Shown here piece by piece: positions 1-6,221 of a stretch of 6,584 nt of DNA. The first letter of the stretch is position 1. Every line of letters starts with the position of its first letter. This DNA comes from Natronomonas sp. (lineage in GTDB: Archaea > Halobacteriota > Halobacteria > Halobacteriales > Haloarculaceae). The notes beneath the pieces were generated by a model that had not been told where the DNA came from, made no database searches, and was given only the letters and a program-made list of their open reading frames with translations. The stretch covers positions 1 through 6,584 of the forward strand of contig SLIW01000202.1 in NCBI GenBank assembly GCA_007135435.1. The letters run 5' to 3'. A program made the translations under genes and the position numbers.

Positions 1-77
1 GGCTCGACGCCGAGCGCGTAGACGATCTCGGTCGCCGAGGGGAGCAGGGACGCCACGCGGGGGTCGTCGGTCGGCAT
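1..77 (-). CDS. BtuF-like (periplasmic-binding-protein family) cobalamin-binding protein, N-terminal fragment
   Basis: Only the first 25 codons lie in the window; the gene continues past the left edge. The reverse strand reads MPTDDP and then RVASLLPSATEIVYALGVE. This S-L-x-P-S-A-T-E-I-(V/L)-x-A-L-G pattern is the typical first beta-strand and helix of the class III substrate-binding fold (PF01497), used by cobalamin (BtuF) and Fe-siderophore binding proteins. Many haloarchaeal members carry the annotation 'cobalamin-binding protein'. The start at 77 is well supported: a GGAGG Shine-Dalgarno lies 7 nt upstream, and the conserved motif begins six residues into the protein. No signal peptide or lipobox is visible before the domain, so this copy is probably cytoplasmic or not exported by the usual route. 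It shares the operon's strand but lies 188 bp beyond the upstream stop codon and seems to have its own signals. Ligand identity is inferred from family only and could be another corrinoid or a metal chelate. Confidence 0.75.
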   Translation of the reverse strand, partial: MPTDDPRVASLLPSATEIVYALGVE

Positions 78-84
78 CGTCGAT

Positions 85-117
85 CCTCCGCGGACCTTGG
101 ACGACCGCCGGTATCAA
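85..117 (-). promoter_or_regulatory. Shine-Dalgarno and possible TATA element of the BtuF-like gene
   Basis: On the minus strand, GGAGG (89-85) sits 7 nt before the ATG at 77, a good match to the haloarchaeal anti-Shine-Dalgarno sequence. Further upstream, TTGATAC (117-111) is the most AT-rich stretch in this GC-rich spacer. Placed 34-40 nt before the ATG, it could act as a TATA element giving a short leader that just includes the ribosome site. The Shine-Dalgarno is clear; the TATA assignment is tentative, and read-through from the operon to the right is possible. The remainder of 118-265 shows no gene, tRNA-like structure or T-rich terminator; the only pattern seen is a short inverted repeat (ACCC-TGT-GGGT, 182-192). 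Confidence 0.5.
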
Positions 118-265
118 TCTGCTGTCCAGGTCCGTCGCTGACCGGGGTGGTATGCACGCCAAGCACGGCCCCTACCCGACCACCCTGTGGGTTGGGCTGA
201 GATGCGGTAACGGCCCGATAGGCTTCGAGAACCGCAGGAGCCACCAGCCGATCGCACCCCGCTCG

Positions 266-2647
266 TCACTCGGTGTTCCGGTCTCGCCGCTTGGTGGCGG
301 GCTCCTCGAGCAGCGCGTTGAACAGCTTCTGCTCGGCGGCCCGGACGTGCTGGTGGAAGGTGGGCGCGGAGACGTTCATCGACTCGGCGACCTCCTCGCC
401 CGAGCTGGCCCGCGGCCACTCGAAGAACCCCGAGTAGTGGGCCACCTCGATCGCGGTCCGCTGGCGATCGGTCAGCTGGTCCATCCAGGCGTCGGTCAAC
501 CGCCGCGAGGGCTCGTCGTCGGTCACCTGCCGGCGGGCCAGGACGTCCGCCTGCGGGAGCTGCTCGCGGATCTCCTCGATGACCTCCCTGACGTCGACCC
601 CCTGCGGGAGGTGGACGGTCATCCGGTAGTCGCCGTCCTCGAGGACGGCCCGCTCGAGCGAGCCGCCGTGCTCGGCGATCGCCGTCAGCGTGTCCGGCTC
701 GGAGACCCGGAGCTCGAAGCGGACCTCGCCGTCGGGGTGCTCCGAGATGGTCGACAGCTCCTCCCAGCTGTCGTCCTCCTTCCCGAGGGCCTCGAGCACC
801 TCTGCGGTTGACGCGCCCGTCACGCCGTACAGGAGGAACGTCCCGTCGCCGACCGGGACGGCGCGCTCGACGACGACGGGGTCGTCCATCCCCTCGGCGC
901 GGTCGGCGAAGAGGTCCGGGATGCCGATCTCGAGTTCGACGACCGCGTCGCTCAACAGCGCCTGCTTGTGCTCGGTGGCCGCGATGGCGTGGCCGATGAT
1001 CTCCCCCAGGTGGCCGAGGAGGGTCCGCTCCTCATGTCTGAACCCGTCCGGCCGCTCCGAGTAGACGTTCAGCACGCCGTAGATGGTCTCCTCGTGGCGG
1101 ATCGGGATCGCGGCGGACGACCGCACGCCGTACTCGAGGGCCTCCTCGCGCCACGGCGCGTAGTCGGGGTCCGTACGGACGTCCCGGGCGGTCTGGACCT
1201 CGCCGGTGCGGAACGCCCGCCCCGTCGGCCCGTCGGCGCGCTCGTCGTCGGGCCCGACCGTGATCTCGATCCCCTCGAGGTAGGCCTCCACGCCGTCGCC
1301 GGCGCTGGCGGTCGGCCGCACCGTCCCCGAGCCGCCGTCCACCTCGCCGATCCAGGCGAAGCGGTAGGGCTCCACCAGTCGCTCGCAGACGATACGCTCG
1401 ATCTCCTCGCGCGTCGAGCGCTCGATGACCGCCTCCGTCACCCGGTGGACGACGCTGTTGAGCTGGTTCAGCGCCGCCAGCCGCTCCCGCTGGCGCTCGA
1501 GCTGCCGTTCGTACTCCTTGCGCTCGGTGACGTCGTGGGTGTAGACGACGATCCCTCCGATCACGGCGTCCTCGAGGAGGTTCCGCCACCGCGCGTGGAT
1601 GTCCACCCACGACTCGTCGCGGGCCGCGAAGCGGAACTCGACCTCGCCGCGGTAGTCGGGCTCGTCGATCGTCCGTTCGAACTCCTCGCGGACCTCCTCG
1701 GCGTCCTCGGGGTGGACGTGCGCGAAGACGTCCCCGCCGACGAGCTCGGTGGGTGTCCACCCGAGGACCCGCTCGACCGGCGGCGTGACGTACTGGATCG
1801 TCCCGTCGGGATCGACGATCGCGTTCACGTCGGTCGACTCCTCGATGAGCGTCTCGTAGCGACGCTGGCGCCGCTCGTGGGCCTTCCGCTCGATCGCGTG
1901 GGCGACCGATCGGACGAGGACGCCCGGCGTGATCTCGTCCTTCACCAGGTACTCCTCGGCGCCCTCGCGGAGCGCCGCGATGCCGGCGTCCTGGTCGGTC
2001 ACGCCGGTGAGGACCACCACCGGGATCAGCTCGTCCGTCTCGCGGAGGCTGGTGAGGGTGTCCATCCCGCCGCTGTCGGGCAGGTTCAGGTCCAGCAGGA
2101 CGGCGTCGAACCGCTCGTCGCGGAGCCGGTCGAGCCCGTCGCCGAGCCTGGTGACGTGCTCGAGCGTCGTCCCCTCGCGGGGACCGGGCTCCCGGACGCT
2201 CGTCGCCGCCTCGACGCCGACCTCGGTCCCGGACCCCTCCGTCGCCGCCCCGTCGGCCTCGTCGACGTCCCGCCCGGCCGTCTCGCCGGCCGACGCGGCC
2301 CCTCCGGGTTCGGCTCCGCCGTCGTCCTCGGCGGTCCCACCCACCTCGGAGCCGGGGCCACTCTCGAGCGCCGGATCGGTCGCCGTGCCTCCGGCGCCGG
2401 TCGATCCGGACGACACGTCACCGGGTGGTTCGGGGTCGCCTCGGTCGAGCCCGGCGGCCGAGCCTCCTCCGGATGTCGAGCCGCCTCGTCGCGGTCCCCC
2501 GTCGTCGAACATCCGCCGGGCCAGGTCCTCGGCCTCGTGGAACAGCTCCTCGATGTAGCGGGCGTCGCCGGGGTTGTCCTCGACCAGCAGGACCCGCAGG
2601 TCCCGCGGGCGGTCGTCCCGGTCGTCGGGCGTCCGGTCGGCGGTCAT
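266..2647 (-). CDS. Bat-type response regulator: receiver (with long insert)-PAS-GAF-Bat-HTH_10 transcription regulator
   Basis: A 793-aa cytoplasmic regulator and the likely DNA-binding output of the operon. Domains in order: an N-terminal receiver, residues 16-256, with acidic pair E23/D24, phosphoacceptor D186 (in LLDLNLP), T214 and K236; a PAS/PAC domain at about 262-373, ending HDVTERKEYE; a short coiled linker, 374-404; a GAF domain, about 405-557; the Bat-associated domain, about 562-711 (PF15915-like); and HTH_10, about 722-778 (PF04967), with LTDRQRTAIEVAHYSGFFEWPR followed by the recognition-helix region MNVSAPTFHQHVRAAE. This resembles the bacterio-opsin activator Bat, with a receiver added in front. 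Receivers are usually about 120 residues; this one is about 240 because residues 45-157 form a low-complexity Gly/Ala/Glu/Asp/Ser insert. The start at 2647 was chosen because it gives an ATGA overlap with the upstream receiver gene and the receiver fold begins shortly after. A longer frame to 2764 would run deep inside the neighbour. No Shine-Dalgarno is visible, so translation is probably coupled. Target genes are unknown. Confidence 0.9.
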   Translation of the reverse strand: MTADRTPDDRDDRPRDLRVLLVEDNPGDARYIEELFHEAEDLARRMFDDGGPRRGGSTSGGGSAAGLDRGDPEPPGDVSSGSTGAGGTATDPALESGPGSEVGGTAEDDGGAEPGGAASAGETAGRDVDEADGAATEGSGTEVGVEAATSVREPGPREGTTLEHVTRLGDGLDRLRDERFDAVLLDLNLPDSGGMDTLTSLRETDELIPVVVLTGVTDQDAGIAALREGAEEYLVKDEITPGVLVRSVAHAIERKAHERRQRRYETLIEESTDVNAIVDPDGTIQYVTPPVERVLGWTPTELVGGDVFAHVHPEDAEEVREEFERTIDEPDYRGEVEFRFAARDESWVDIHARWRNLLEDAVIGGIVVYTHDVTERKEYERQLERQRERLAALNQLNSVVHRVTEAVIERSTREEIERIVCERLVEPYRFAWIGEVDGGSGTVRPTASAGDGVEAYLEGIEITVGPDDERADGPTGRAFRTGEVQTARDVRTDPDYAPWREEALEYGVRSSAAIPIRHEETIYGVLNVYSERPDGFRHEERTLLGHLGEIIGHAIAATEHKQALLSDAVVELEIGIPDLFADRAEGMDDPVVVERAVPVGDGTFLLYGVTGASTAEVLEALGKEDDSWEELSTISEHPDGEVRFELRVSEPDTLTAIAEHGGSLERAVLEDGDYRMTVHLPQGVDVREVIEEIREQLPQADVLARRQVTDDEPSRRLTDAWMDQLTDRQRTAIEVAHYSGFFEWPRASSGEEVAESMNVSAPTFHQHVRAAEQKLFNALLEEPATKRRDRNTE

Positions 2648-3102
2648 GGTCGGGTGAGTTGCGGAGGAAGCGTGGCGGTCTCGAGCCAGAACGCCTCGAA
2701 GCGGCGGACGACCTCGACGAACTCGTCGGGGTCGACCGGCTTCGTGAGGTAGGCGTTCGAGCACTGCTCGTAGCTCTCGACGACGTCCTCCTCGGCGGTC
2801 GAGCTGGTGAGCACCACGACCGGGAGCCGGCGGAGCGCCGGCTCCTCCGCGATCGCCTCGAGGACCTCGAGGCCGCTCATGCGGGGGAGGTTCAGATCCA
2901 GGAGGACCAGGTCCGGTCGTGGTGCCGTCTCGTGGGCGCCGCGGCGGTGGAGGAAGTCGAGCGCCGCCTCGCCGTCGCCGACCACGTGGAGCTCGCAGTC
3001 GAGTTCCGCGCCCGCGAACGCCTCCCGCGTGAGCCGGACGTCGCCGGGGTTGTCCTCGACGAGCAGGATGTCGACCGGCTCGGTGCTGGAGGTGTCAGCC
3101 AT
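2644..3102 (-). CDS. Stand-alone receiver-domain response regulator (Rcp1-like)
   Basis: A 152-aa single-domain receiver with no output domain. It opens VDILLVEDNPGD (acidic pair E16/D17), has phosphoacceptor D69 in LVLLDLNLPRMSG, switch threonine T99 in VVVLTSS, aromatic Y118 and invariant lysine K121 in LTKPVD. The C-terminal helix (FVEVVRRFEAFWLETATLP) matches the Rcp1 class, single-domain partners of phytochrome-type kinases; the upstream kinase has the matching FAYAASHDLQEPLR dimerization motif. It probably carries phosphate from the kinase to a protein partner or to the downstream Bat-type regulator (inference). The start at 3102 overlaps the kinase stop by 8 nt. The frame stays open to an ATG at 3147, but those 15 extra codons lie inside the kinase gene and lack receiver similarity. 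A GAGG (3109-3106) is only 3 nt from the ATG, so coupling to kinase translation is more likely than independent initiation. The stop overlaps the next gene's start as ATGA. Confidence 0.93.
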   Translation of the reverse strand: MADTSSTEPVDILLVEDNPGDVRLTREAFAGAELDCELHVVGDGEAALDFLHRRGAHETAPRPDLVLLDLNLPRMSGLEVLEAIAEEPALRRLPVVVLTSSTAEEDVVESYEQCSNAYLTKPVDPDEFVEVVRRFEAFWLETATLPPQLTRP

Positions 3103-5902
3103 CGTCCTCTTCACAGATGGGGAGGGTAAAATAAAAGGTTGTGCCATCGTCCCGCTCGGCGTCGACCCAGATGTCCCCGCCGTGGCGCTCGACGATCCGG
3201 CGACAGAGCGCCAGCCCGATGCCCGTCCCGGGGTGGTCCTCGTGGGTGTGGAGCCGCTCGAACACCTCGAAGATCCGGTCGGCGTGCGACGGGTCGACGC
3301 CGACGCCCTCGTCGCTGACCGCGACGAGGCACTCCTCGCCCCGGCGTTCGGCCGAGACGTGCACCCGCGGGGTCCCCTCGCCGCTGTACTCGAGAGCGTT
3401 GTCGAGCAGGTTCCCGAGGACCCGCCGCAGCTGGGACGGGTCGCCCTCCACGGTCGGCAGCGGATCGGCGGTGACCTCCGCGTCGGTCTCCGCGATCCGC
3501 ATCCGGTAGTCCTCGCGGACGTCGGCGAGGACGGCGTCGAGGTCGACCGCCTCGAAGGGATCGCCGCGCTTCTCGACGCGCGAGTACTCCAGCAGCGCCT
3601 CGATCATGTGCCGCATCCGTTCGGCGCCGTCGACGGCGAACCCGAGGAACTCCCGGGCGTCCCCGTCCAGGTCGTCGCCGTAGCGTCGCTCGAGCAGCGA
3701 GAGGTAGCTCGCGACCATCCGCAGCGGCTCCTGGAGGTCGTGGGAGGCGGCGTACGCGAACTGCTCGAGCCGCTCGTTGGACGCCTCGAGACGCTCCTTC
3801 GATGCCTCGAGACGTTCCTTCGACGCCTCCAGGCGTTCCTTCGACGACTCGAGCCGTTCGTTGGACGCCTCCAGCCGCCGCTGGTACTCGCGGAGCTCGG
3901 TGACGTCGATCTGGACGACCACGCCGCGGGCGATCCGTCCCTCCGCGTCGCGGATCGGCATCCCGTACGAGCGGACGACCCGACGGTCGCCATCGAGGCT
4001 CTCGAAGGCGAACTCGTCGGGGTCGGTCACCTCCTCGCCGCGGAGGGCCCGCGCGAGCGTCCGCTCCTCGGGCGGGACGGGCTCACCCGTGTCTGCCCAC
4101 CGGACGGTCGTCCAGGACGGGTCGTACTCCGGGACCGACTGCGCGGCGAAGACGTCGCCCCCCCACATCTCGCGGGCCCGGTCGTTGGCTCTGACGAGCC
4201 GCCCGTCGGCGTCCGCGACGACCACCCCGACCGGCAGCAGCTGGACGAGCGTCTCGAGCTGGTCGCGGTGCCGCTGCAGCTCCCGTTCTGCTCGCTTTCG
4301 CTCGGTGATGTCCTGGGCCATCGTCATCCCGGCGAGGACGGTGCCCTCCCCGTCGGTGATCGGGACGCCGTGGACGACCCATTCCCGGCCGGCATCGGAC
4401 AGTTCGACCGTCCGCGCCGAGCCGTCGAGGACGGCCTCGAACACCGGCTCGAGCGCCTCCACCGACGTCTCGTCCCAGACCTCGTCGAACCGGCGGCCCT
4501 CGAGGTCCTCCGGCTCGGCGTCGATGACGTCGAAGCCCCGGCCGGCGGCCAGCGTGTAGCGGCGGTCGCGGTCGAACATCGTCACGATCCCGTTCGGGAA
4601 GTGCTCGGCGAGCGCACGGTAGCGCTCCTCGGACTCGCGGAGCCTCCGCTCGCGCTCCCGGCGGTCGCTGAGGTCGCGGGTCACGCCGACCCGGTACTCA
4701 CGACCCTCGCCCGGGAGCAGCGCGAAGCCCGCCTCCACCGGGACCCGGTCGCCCGACGCCGTCACGATCTCGGTCTCGACCGTCGGCGACACCGCCTCCG
4801 CGGCCTCCATCGCCTCCTCGGCCTCCCTGGCCATCTCGATCGCCTCCTCGTCGACGACGAGGGAGACGTGCTCGCCGACGAGGTCCGCGCGCTCGTAGCC
4901 CGTCAGCTCCGCGAAGGCCTCGTTGACCATCGTGTACCGGCGGTCCTCGTCGACCACGTAGATCCCGTCGTTGACCGTCTCGACGATCGTCTCGTAGCGC
5001 CTGAGCCGCTGCTCGCGCTCCTTGCGTTCGGTGACGTCCCGGAAGTAGATCGACATCCCGGTCTCCGACGGGTACAGGTTCGACTCGAACCAGGTGTCCC
5101 ACGGCTCGAAGTACGTCTCGTAGGACAGCGGTTCGCCGGTCTCCATCGCGTGGTGGTCCAGCTCGTAGACCTCGGTGCCGACGGCCTCCGTGAACACGTC
5201 CCAGACGTTCTCGCCCACGAGCTCGTCCCGCGGCGTCCCGGTGAGGTCCTCGACCCGGGTGTTCGCGTGGGTGACCCGCCACTCGGTGTCGACGGCGTAG
5301 AACGCGTCCGTCACCCGGTCGAGCACCTCGTCGATCCCGCCGCCGTGGGCGCGTTCGTGCGCTCCGCGTTCGTGAAGCCCACGAGTACCGTCGGTCCCAT
5401 CGAGTGGATGATCCCGTTCGCCGCCGGTATCGGTGGTGGCGTCGAAGTCCACAGCGGCCCCGCTATCGGAGCCGTCGAGATCCACGCCGCCGTCGGTGTC
5501 CGAGCCGTTTCTCCGGCCCGTGGTCCTGACCGCGCCAACGACGCTCGCCGGATCCTCGTCCAGGTGACTGAACCGGACCTCGACCGGGACTCGATCCCCC
5601 GAACCGGCCAGGACGGTGGTCGAGACGGTCCGTACGGCGCCATCACTCCCGGTCGCGTCCGCCCCGCCGTCGTTGAGGTCGGTGAGGGCGTCCTCGAAGA
5701 GCGCGGTGTGTTCGGCCCCCACGAGCGAGTCGCGGTCGCGACCCGCGAGGTCGACGAGGGCGTCGTCGAGACCGACGAACCGGCCGTCGCCGTCGAGGTG
5801 GAAGAGGCCCGCGTCGACCGTCTCGAGGAGCGCCCGGTAGCGGCCGATGGTCTCGTCCGCCGGCGACCACAGCACCGGTCGGTCGGACGTCGGGTCGTGC
5901 AT
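3095..5902 (-). CDS. Soluble multi-PAS sensor histidine kinase
   Basis: A 935-aa kinase and the first gene of the operon. No membrane segment or signal peptide is visible, so sensing is intracellular. Domains: PAS1, about 19-126; an Asp/Gly-rich linker, about 127-187, with a small His cluster (HERGAHERAH); PAS2, about 190-295 (ends YFRDVTERKERE); PAS3, about 298-415; PAS4, about 422-536 (ends AQDITERKRAE); PAS5, about 541-672. A signalling helix of five 7-residue repeats follows (RLEASNE/RLEASKE type, 676-710), leading directly into the HisKA dimerization helix, whose phosphoacceptor His721 lies in AASHDLQEPLRM. The ATPase domain has the N box around N831/N835 (NLLDNALEYS), G1 box DEGVGVD (864-870), F box IFEVFERLH (877-885) and G2 box GTGIGLAL (892-899), so catalysis should be intact. 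The HDLQEPLR type is that of cyanobacterial phytochrome-like kinases, which pair with Rcp1-like receivers, as here. The start at 5902 fits a TATA element at -29 to -25 and a leaderless mRNA. The ligand or cofactor is not identifiable: no phytochrome chromophore-binding GAF domain is present. Confidence 0.93.
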   Translation of the reverse strand: MHDPTSDRPVLWSPADETIGRYRALLETVDAGLFHLDGDGRFVGLDDALVDLAGRDRDSLVGAEHTALFEDALTDLNDGGADATGSDGAVRTVSTTVLAGSGDRVPVEVRFSHLDEDPASVVGAVRTTGRRNGSDTDGGVDLDGSDSGAAVDFDATTDTGGERDHPLDGTDGTRGLHERGAHERAHGGGIDEVLDRVTDAFYAVDTEWRVTHANTRVEDLTGTPRDELVGENVWDVFTEAVGTEVYELDHHAMETGEPLSYETYFEPWDTWFESNLYPSETGMSIYFRDVTERKEREQRLRRYETIVETVNDGIYVVDEDRRYTMVNEAFAELTGYERADLVGEHVSLVVDEEAIEMAREAEEAMEAAEAVSPTVETEIVTASGDRVPVEAGFALLPGEGREYRVGVTRDLSDRRERERRLRESEERYRALAEHFPNGIVTMFDRDRRYTLAAGRGFDVIDAEPEDLEGRRFDEVWDETSVEALEPVFEAVLDGSARTVELSDAGREWVVHGVPITDGEGTVLAGMTMAQDITERKRAERELQRHRDQLETLVQLLPVGVVVADADGRLVRANDRAREMWGGDVFAAQSVPEYDPSWTTVRWADTGEPVPPEERTLARALRGEEVTDPDEFAFESLDGDRRVVRSYGMPIRDAEGRIARGVVVQIDVTELREYQRRLEASNERLESSKERLEASKERLEASKERLEASNERLEQFAYAASHDLQEPLRMVASYLSLLERRYGDDLDGDAREFLGFAVDGAERMRHMIEALLEYSRVEKRGDPFEAVDLDAVLADVREDYRMRIAETDAEVTADPLPTVEGDPSQLRRVLGNLLDNALEYSGEGTPRVHVSAERRGEECLVAVSDEGVGVDPSHADRIFEVFERLHTHEDHPGTGIGLALCRRIVERHGGDIWVDAERDDGTTFYFTLPICEEDDG
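3773..3877 (-). repeat. Five 21-bp tandem repeats encoding a heptad signalling helix
   Basis: Inside the histidine kinase gene, 105 bp read as five consecutive seven-codon units: RLEASNE, RLESSKE, RLEASKE, RLEASKE, RLEASNE (residues 676-710). A degenerate sixth unit, RLEQFAY, begins the HisKA helix. The leucine recurs every seven residues, as expected for a parallel coiled coil joining the last PAS to the kinase dimerization helix. At the DNA level the units are similar but not identical (for example Arg is CGT, CGC or CGG), so the protein pattern is conserved more tightly than the bases. Confidence 0.9.
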
Positions 5903-5926
5903 GGTCGTACGATACCGCGAGGACCC

Positions 5927-5943
5927 ATAAACCTGTCACTGAC
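5927..5943 (-). promoter_or_regulatory. Leaderless promoter of the kinase operon
   Basis: The minus strand carries GGTTTATGGG, with TTTAT at 5931-5927, that is -29 to -25 relative to the A of the kinase ATG at 5902. This is the expected haloarchaeal TATA position for transcription starting at or within a few bases of the start codon. No Shine-Dalgarno lies between them, which supports a leaderless transcript. Directly upstream, in the BRE region, is a 9-bp inverted repeat, GTCA-C-TGAC (5935-5943), which could be a binding half of TFB or of a repressor. It probably drives all three operon genes, since the downstream genes overlap and no gap is large enough for another promoter. Confidence 0.65.
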
Positions 5944-5990
5944 GCTGAAATTACGTCCGTGCCGGCGGAGACGACCCCATTCGGAAGGTG

Positions 5991-6090
5991 GACGACACCA
6001 CCCATCACCGCGGCCGACGACACCATCCACCACCGCAGCCGACAACACCACCAACCACCGCAGCCGACGACACCACCTACCACGGCGGCG
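5991..6090. repeat. Four imperfect 25-bp tandem repeats in the divergent intergenic region
   Basis: Units lie at 5991-6015, 6016-6040, 6041-6065 and 6066-6090, in exact 25-bp register. Each begins GACRACACCA on the plus strand and ends CACSGCRGC plus one base. Neighbouring units differ at 3, 3 and 5 positions, and position 13 is the most variable. The minus strand is rich in GG doublets; the third unit contains GGTGGTTGGTGG. The array lies 89-188 bp upstream of the kinase ATG and 132-231 bp upstream of the divergent winged-helix ATG. Because 25 is not a multiple of 3 and no convincing gene crosses it, a non-coding role is likelier than a protein repeat. There is no spacer/repeat alternation, so this is not CRISPR. 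Confidence 0.85.
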
Positions 6091-6119
6091 AGGTTCCTCG
6101 ACCGTAATTCCAACAATCT

Positions 6120-6155
6120 GGCCGGGAAGCGCGGCGCCTCGGGGGCGCTCCGGCC
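6120..6155. other. Strong imperfect stem-loop in the divergent intergenic region
   Basis: GGCCGG (6120-6125) pairs with CCGGCC (6150-6155). After a two-base GA bulge, AGCGC (6128-6132) pairs with GCGCT (6145-6149), leaving a 12-base loop that itself contains the palindrome GGCGCC. It ends 66 bp before the plus-strand gene and about 218 bp upstream of the kinase start. It lies upstream of both flanking genes, so it is not a terminator for either. It could be an operator, a processed upstream RNA or an incidental GC-rich palindrome. No T-run follows on either strand. Confidence 0.5.
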
Positions 6156-6171
6156 ATATCACGAGGGGTGC

Positions 6172-6199
6172 CTAATCGTTTAGCCACCACCGTTTTTCA
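6172..6199 (+). promoter_or_regulatory. Candidate promoter of the DUF7344-like gene
   Basis: A T-rich element (TTTTTCAA, 6193-6200) lies about 22-29 bp before the ATG at 6222, the right place for a haloarchaeal TATA element on a leaderless transcript. No Shine-Dalgarno precedes the ATG. Just upstream is a small inverted repeat, CTAA-TCGT-TTAG (6172-6183), positioned like an operator overlapping the BRE side. The TATA match is weaker than that of the opposite promoter, so the exact element is uncertain. Confidence 0.45.
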
Positions 6200-6221
6200 A
6201 GCACCATTCCACCACCGACAC

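Noticed and set aside
78..265. Cobalamin riboswitch or tRNA upstream of the BtuF-like gene
   Set aside because: No B12-box-like conserved sequence, cloverleaf or T-loop motif could be found; only short inverted repeats expected in GC-rich DNA.
968..2752. A 594-codon plus-strand open frame antisense to the Bat-type regulator
   Set aside because: Arg/Val/Pro/Asp-rich translation without domain motifs; the minus strand encodes intact PAS, GAF, Bat and HTH_10 domains over the same bases.
2648..2764. N-terminal extension of the Bat-type regulator to an ATG at 2764
   Set aside because: The added 39 residues lie entirely within the upstream receiver gene in another frame, are Arg-rich and unlike a receiver; the ATGA-overlap start at 2647 fits far better.
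3103..3147. N-terminal extension of the Rcp1-like receiver to an ATG at 3147
   Set aside because: It would overlap the kinase gene by 53 nt and add 15 residues (MAQPFILPSPSVKRT) with no receiver character; the start at 3102 gives the normal length.
5991..6090. CRISPR array
   Set aside because: The 25-bp units are directly adjacent with no unique spacers, and there are no cas genes nearby.
2807..6175. A 1122-codon open frame on the plus strand antisense to the kinase and receiver genes
   Set aside because: It mirrors the codon structure of the minus-strand genes, as is common in high-GC haloarchaeal DNA. Its product has no recognisable domain, and it crosses both a clear promoter and the intergenic repeats.
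5959..6183. A 74-codon plus-strand frame through the 25-bp repeats, rich in His/Pro/Thr
   Set aside because: Composition comes from the repeats, the 25-bp period shifts the frame from unit to unit, and no ribosome site or promoter is seen for it.
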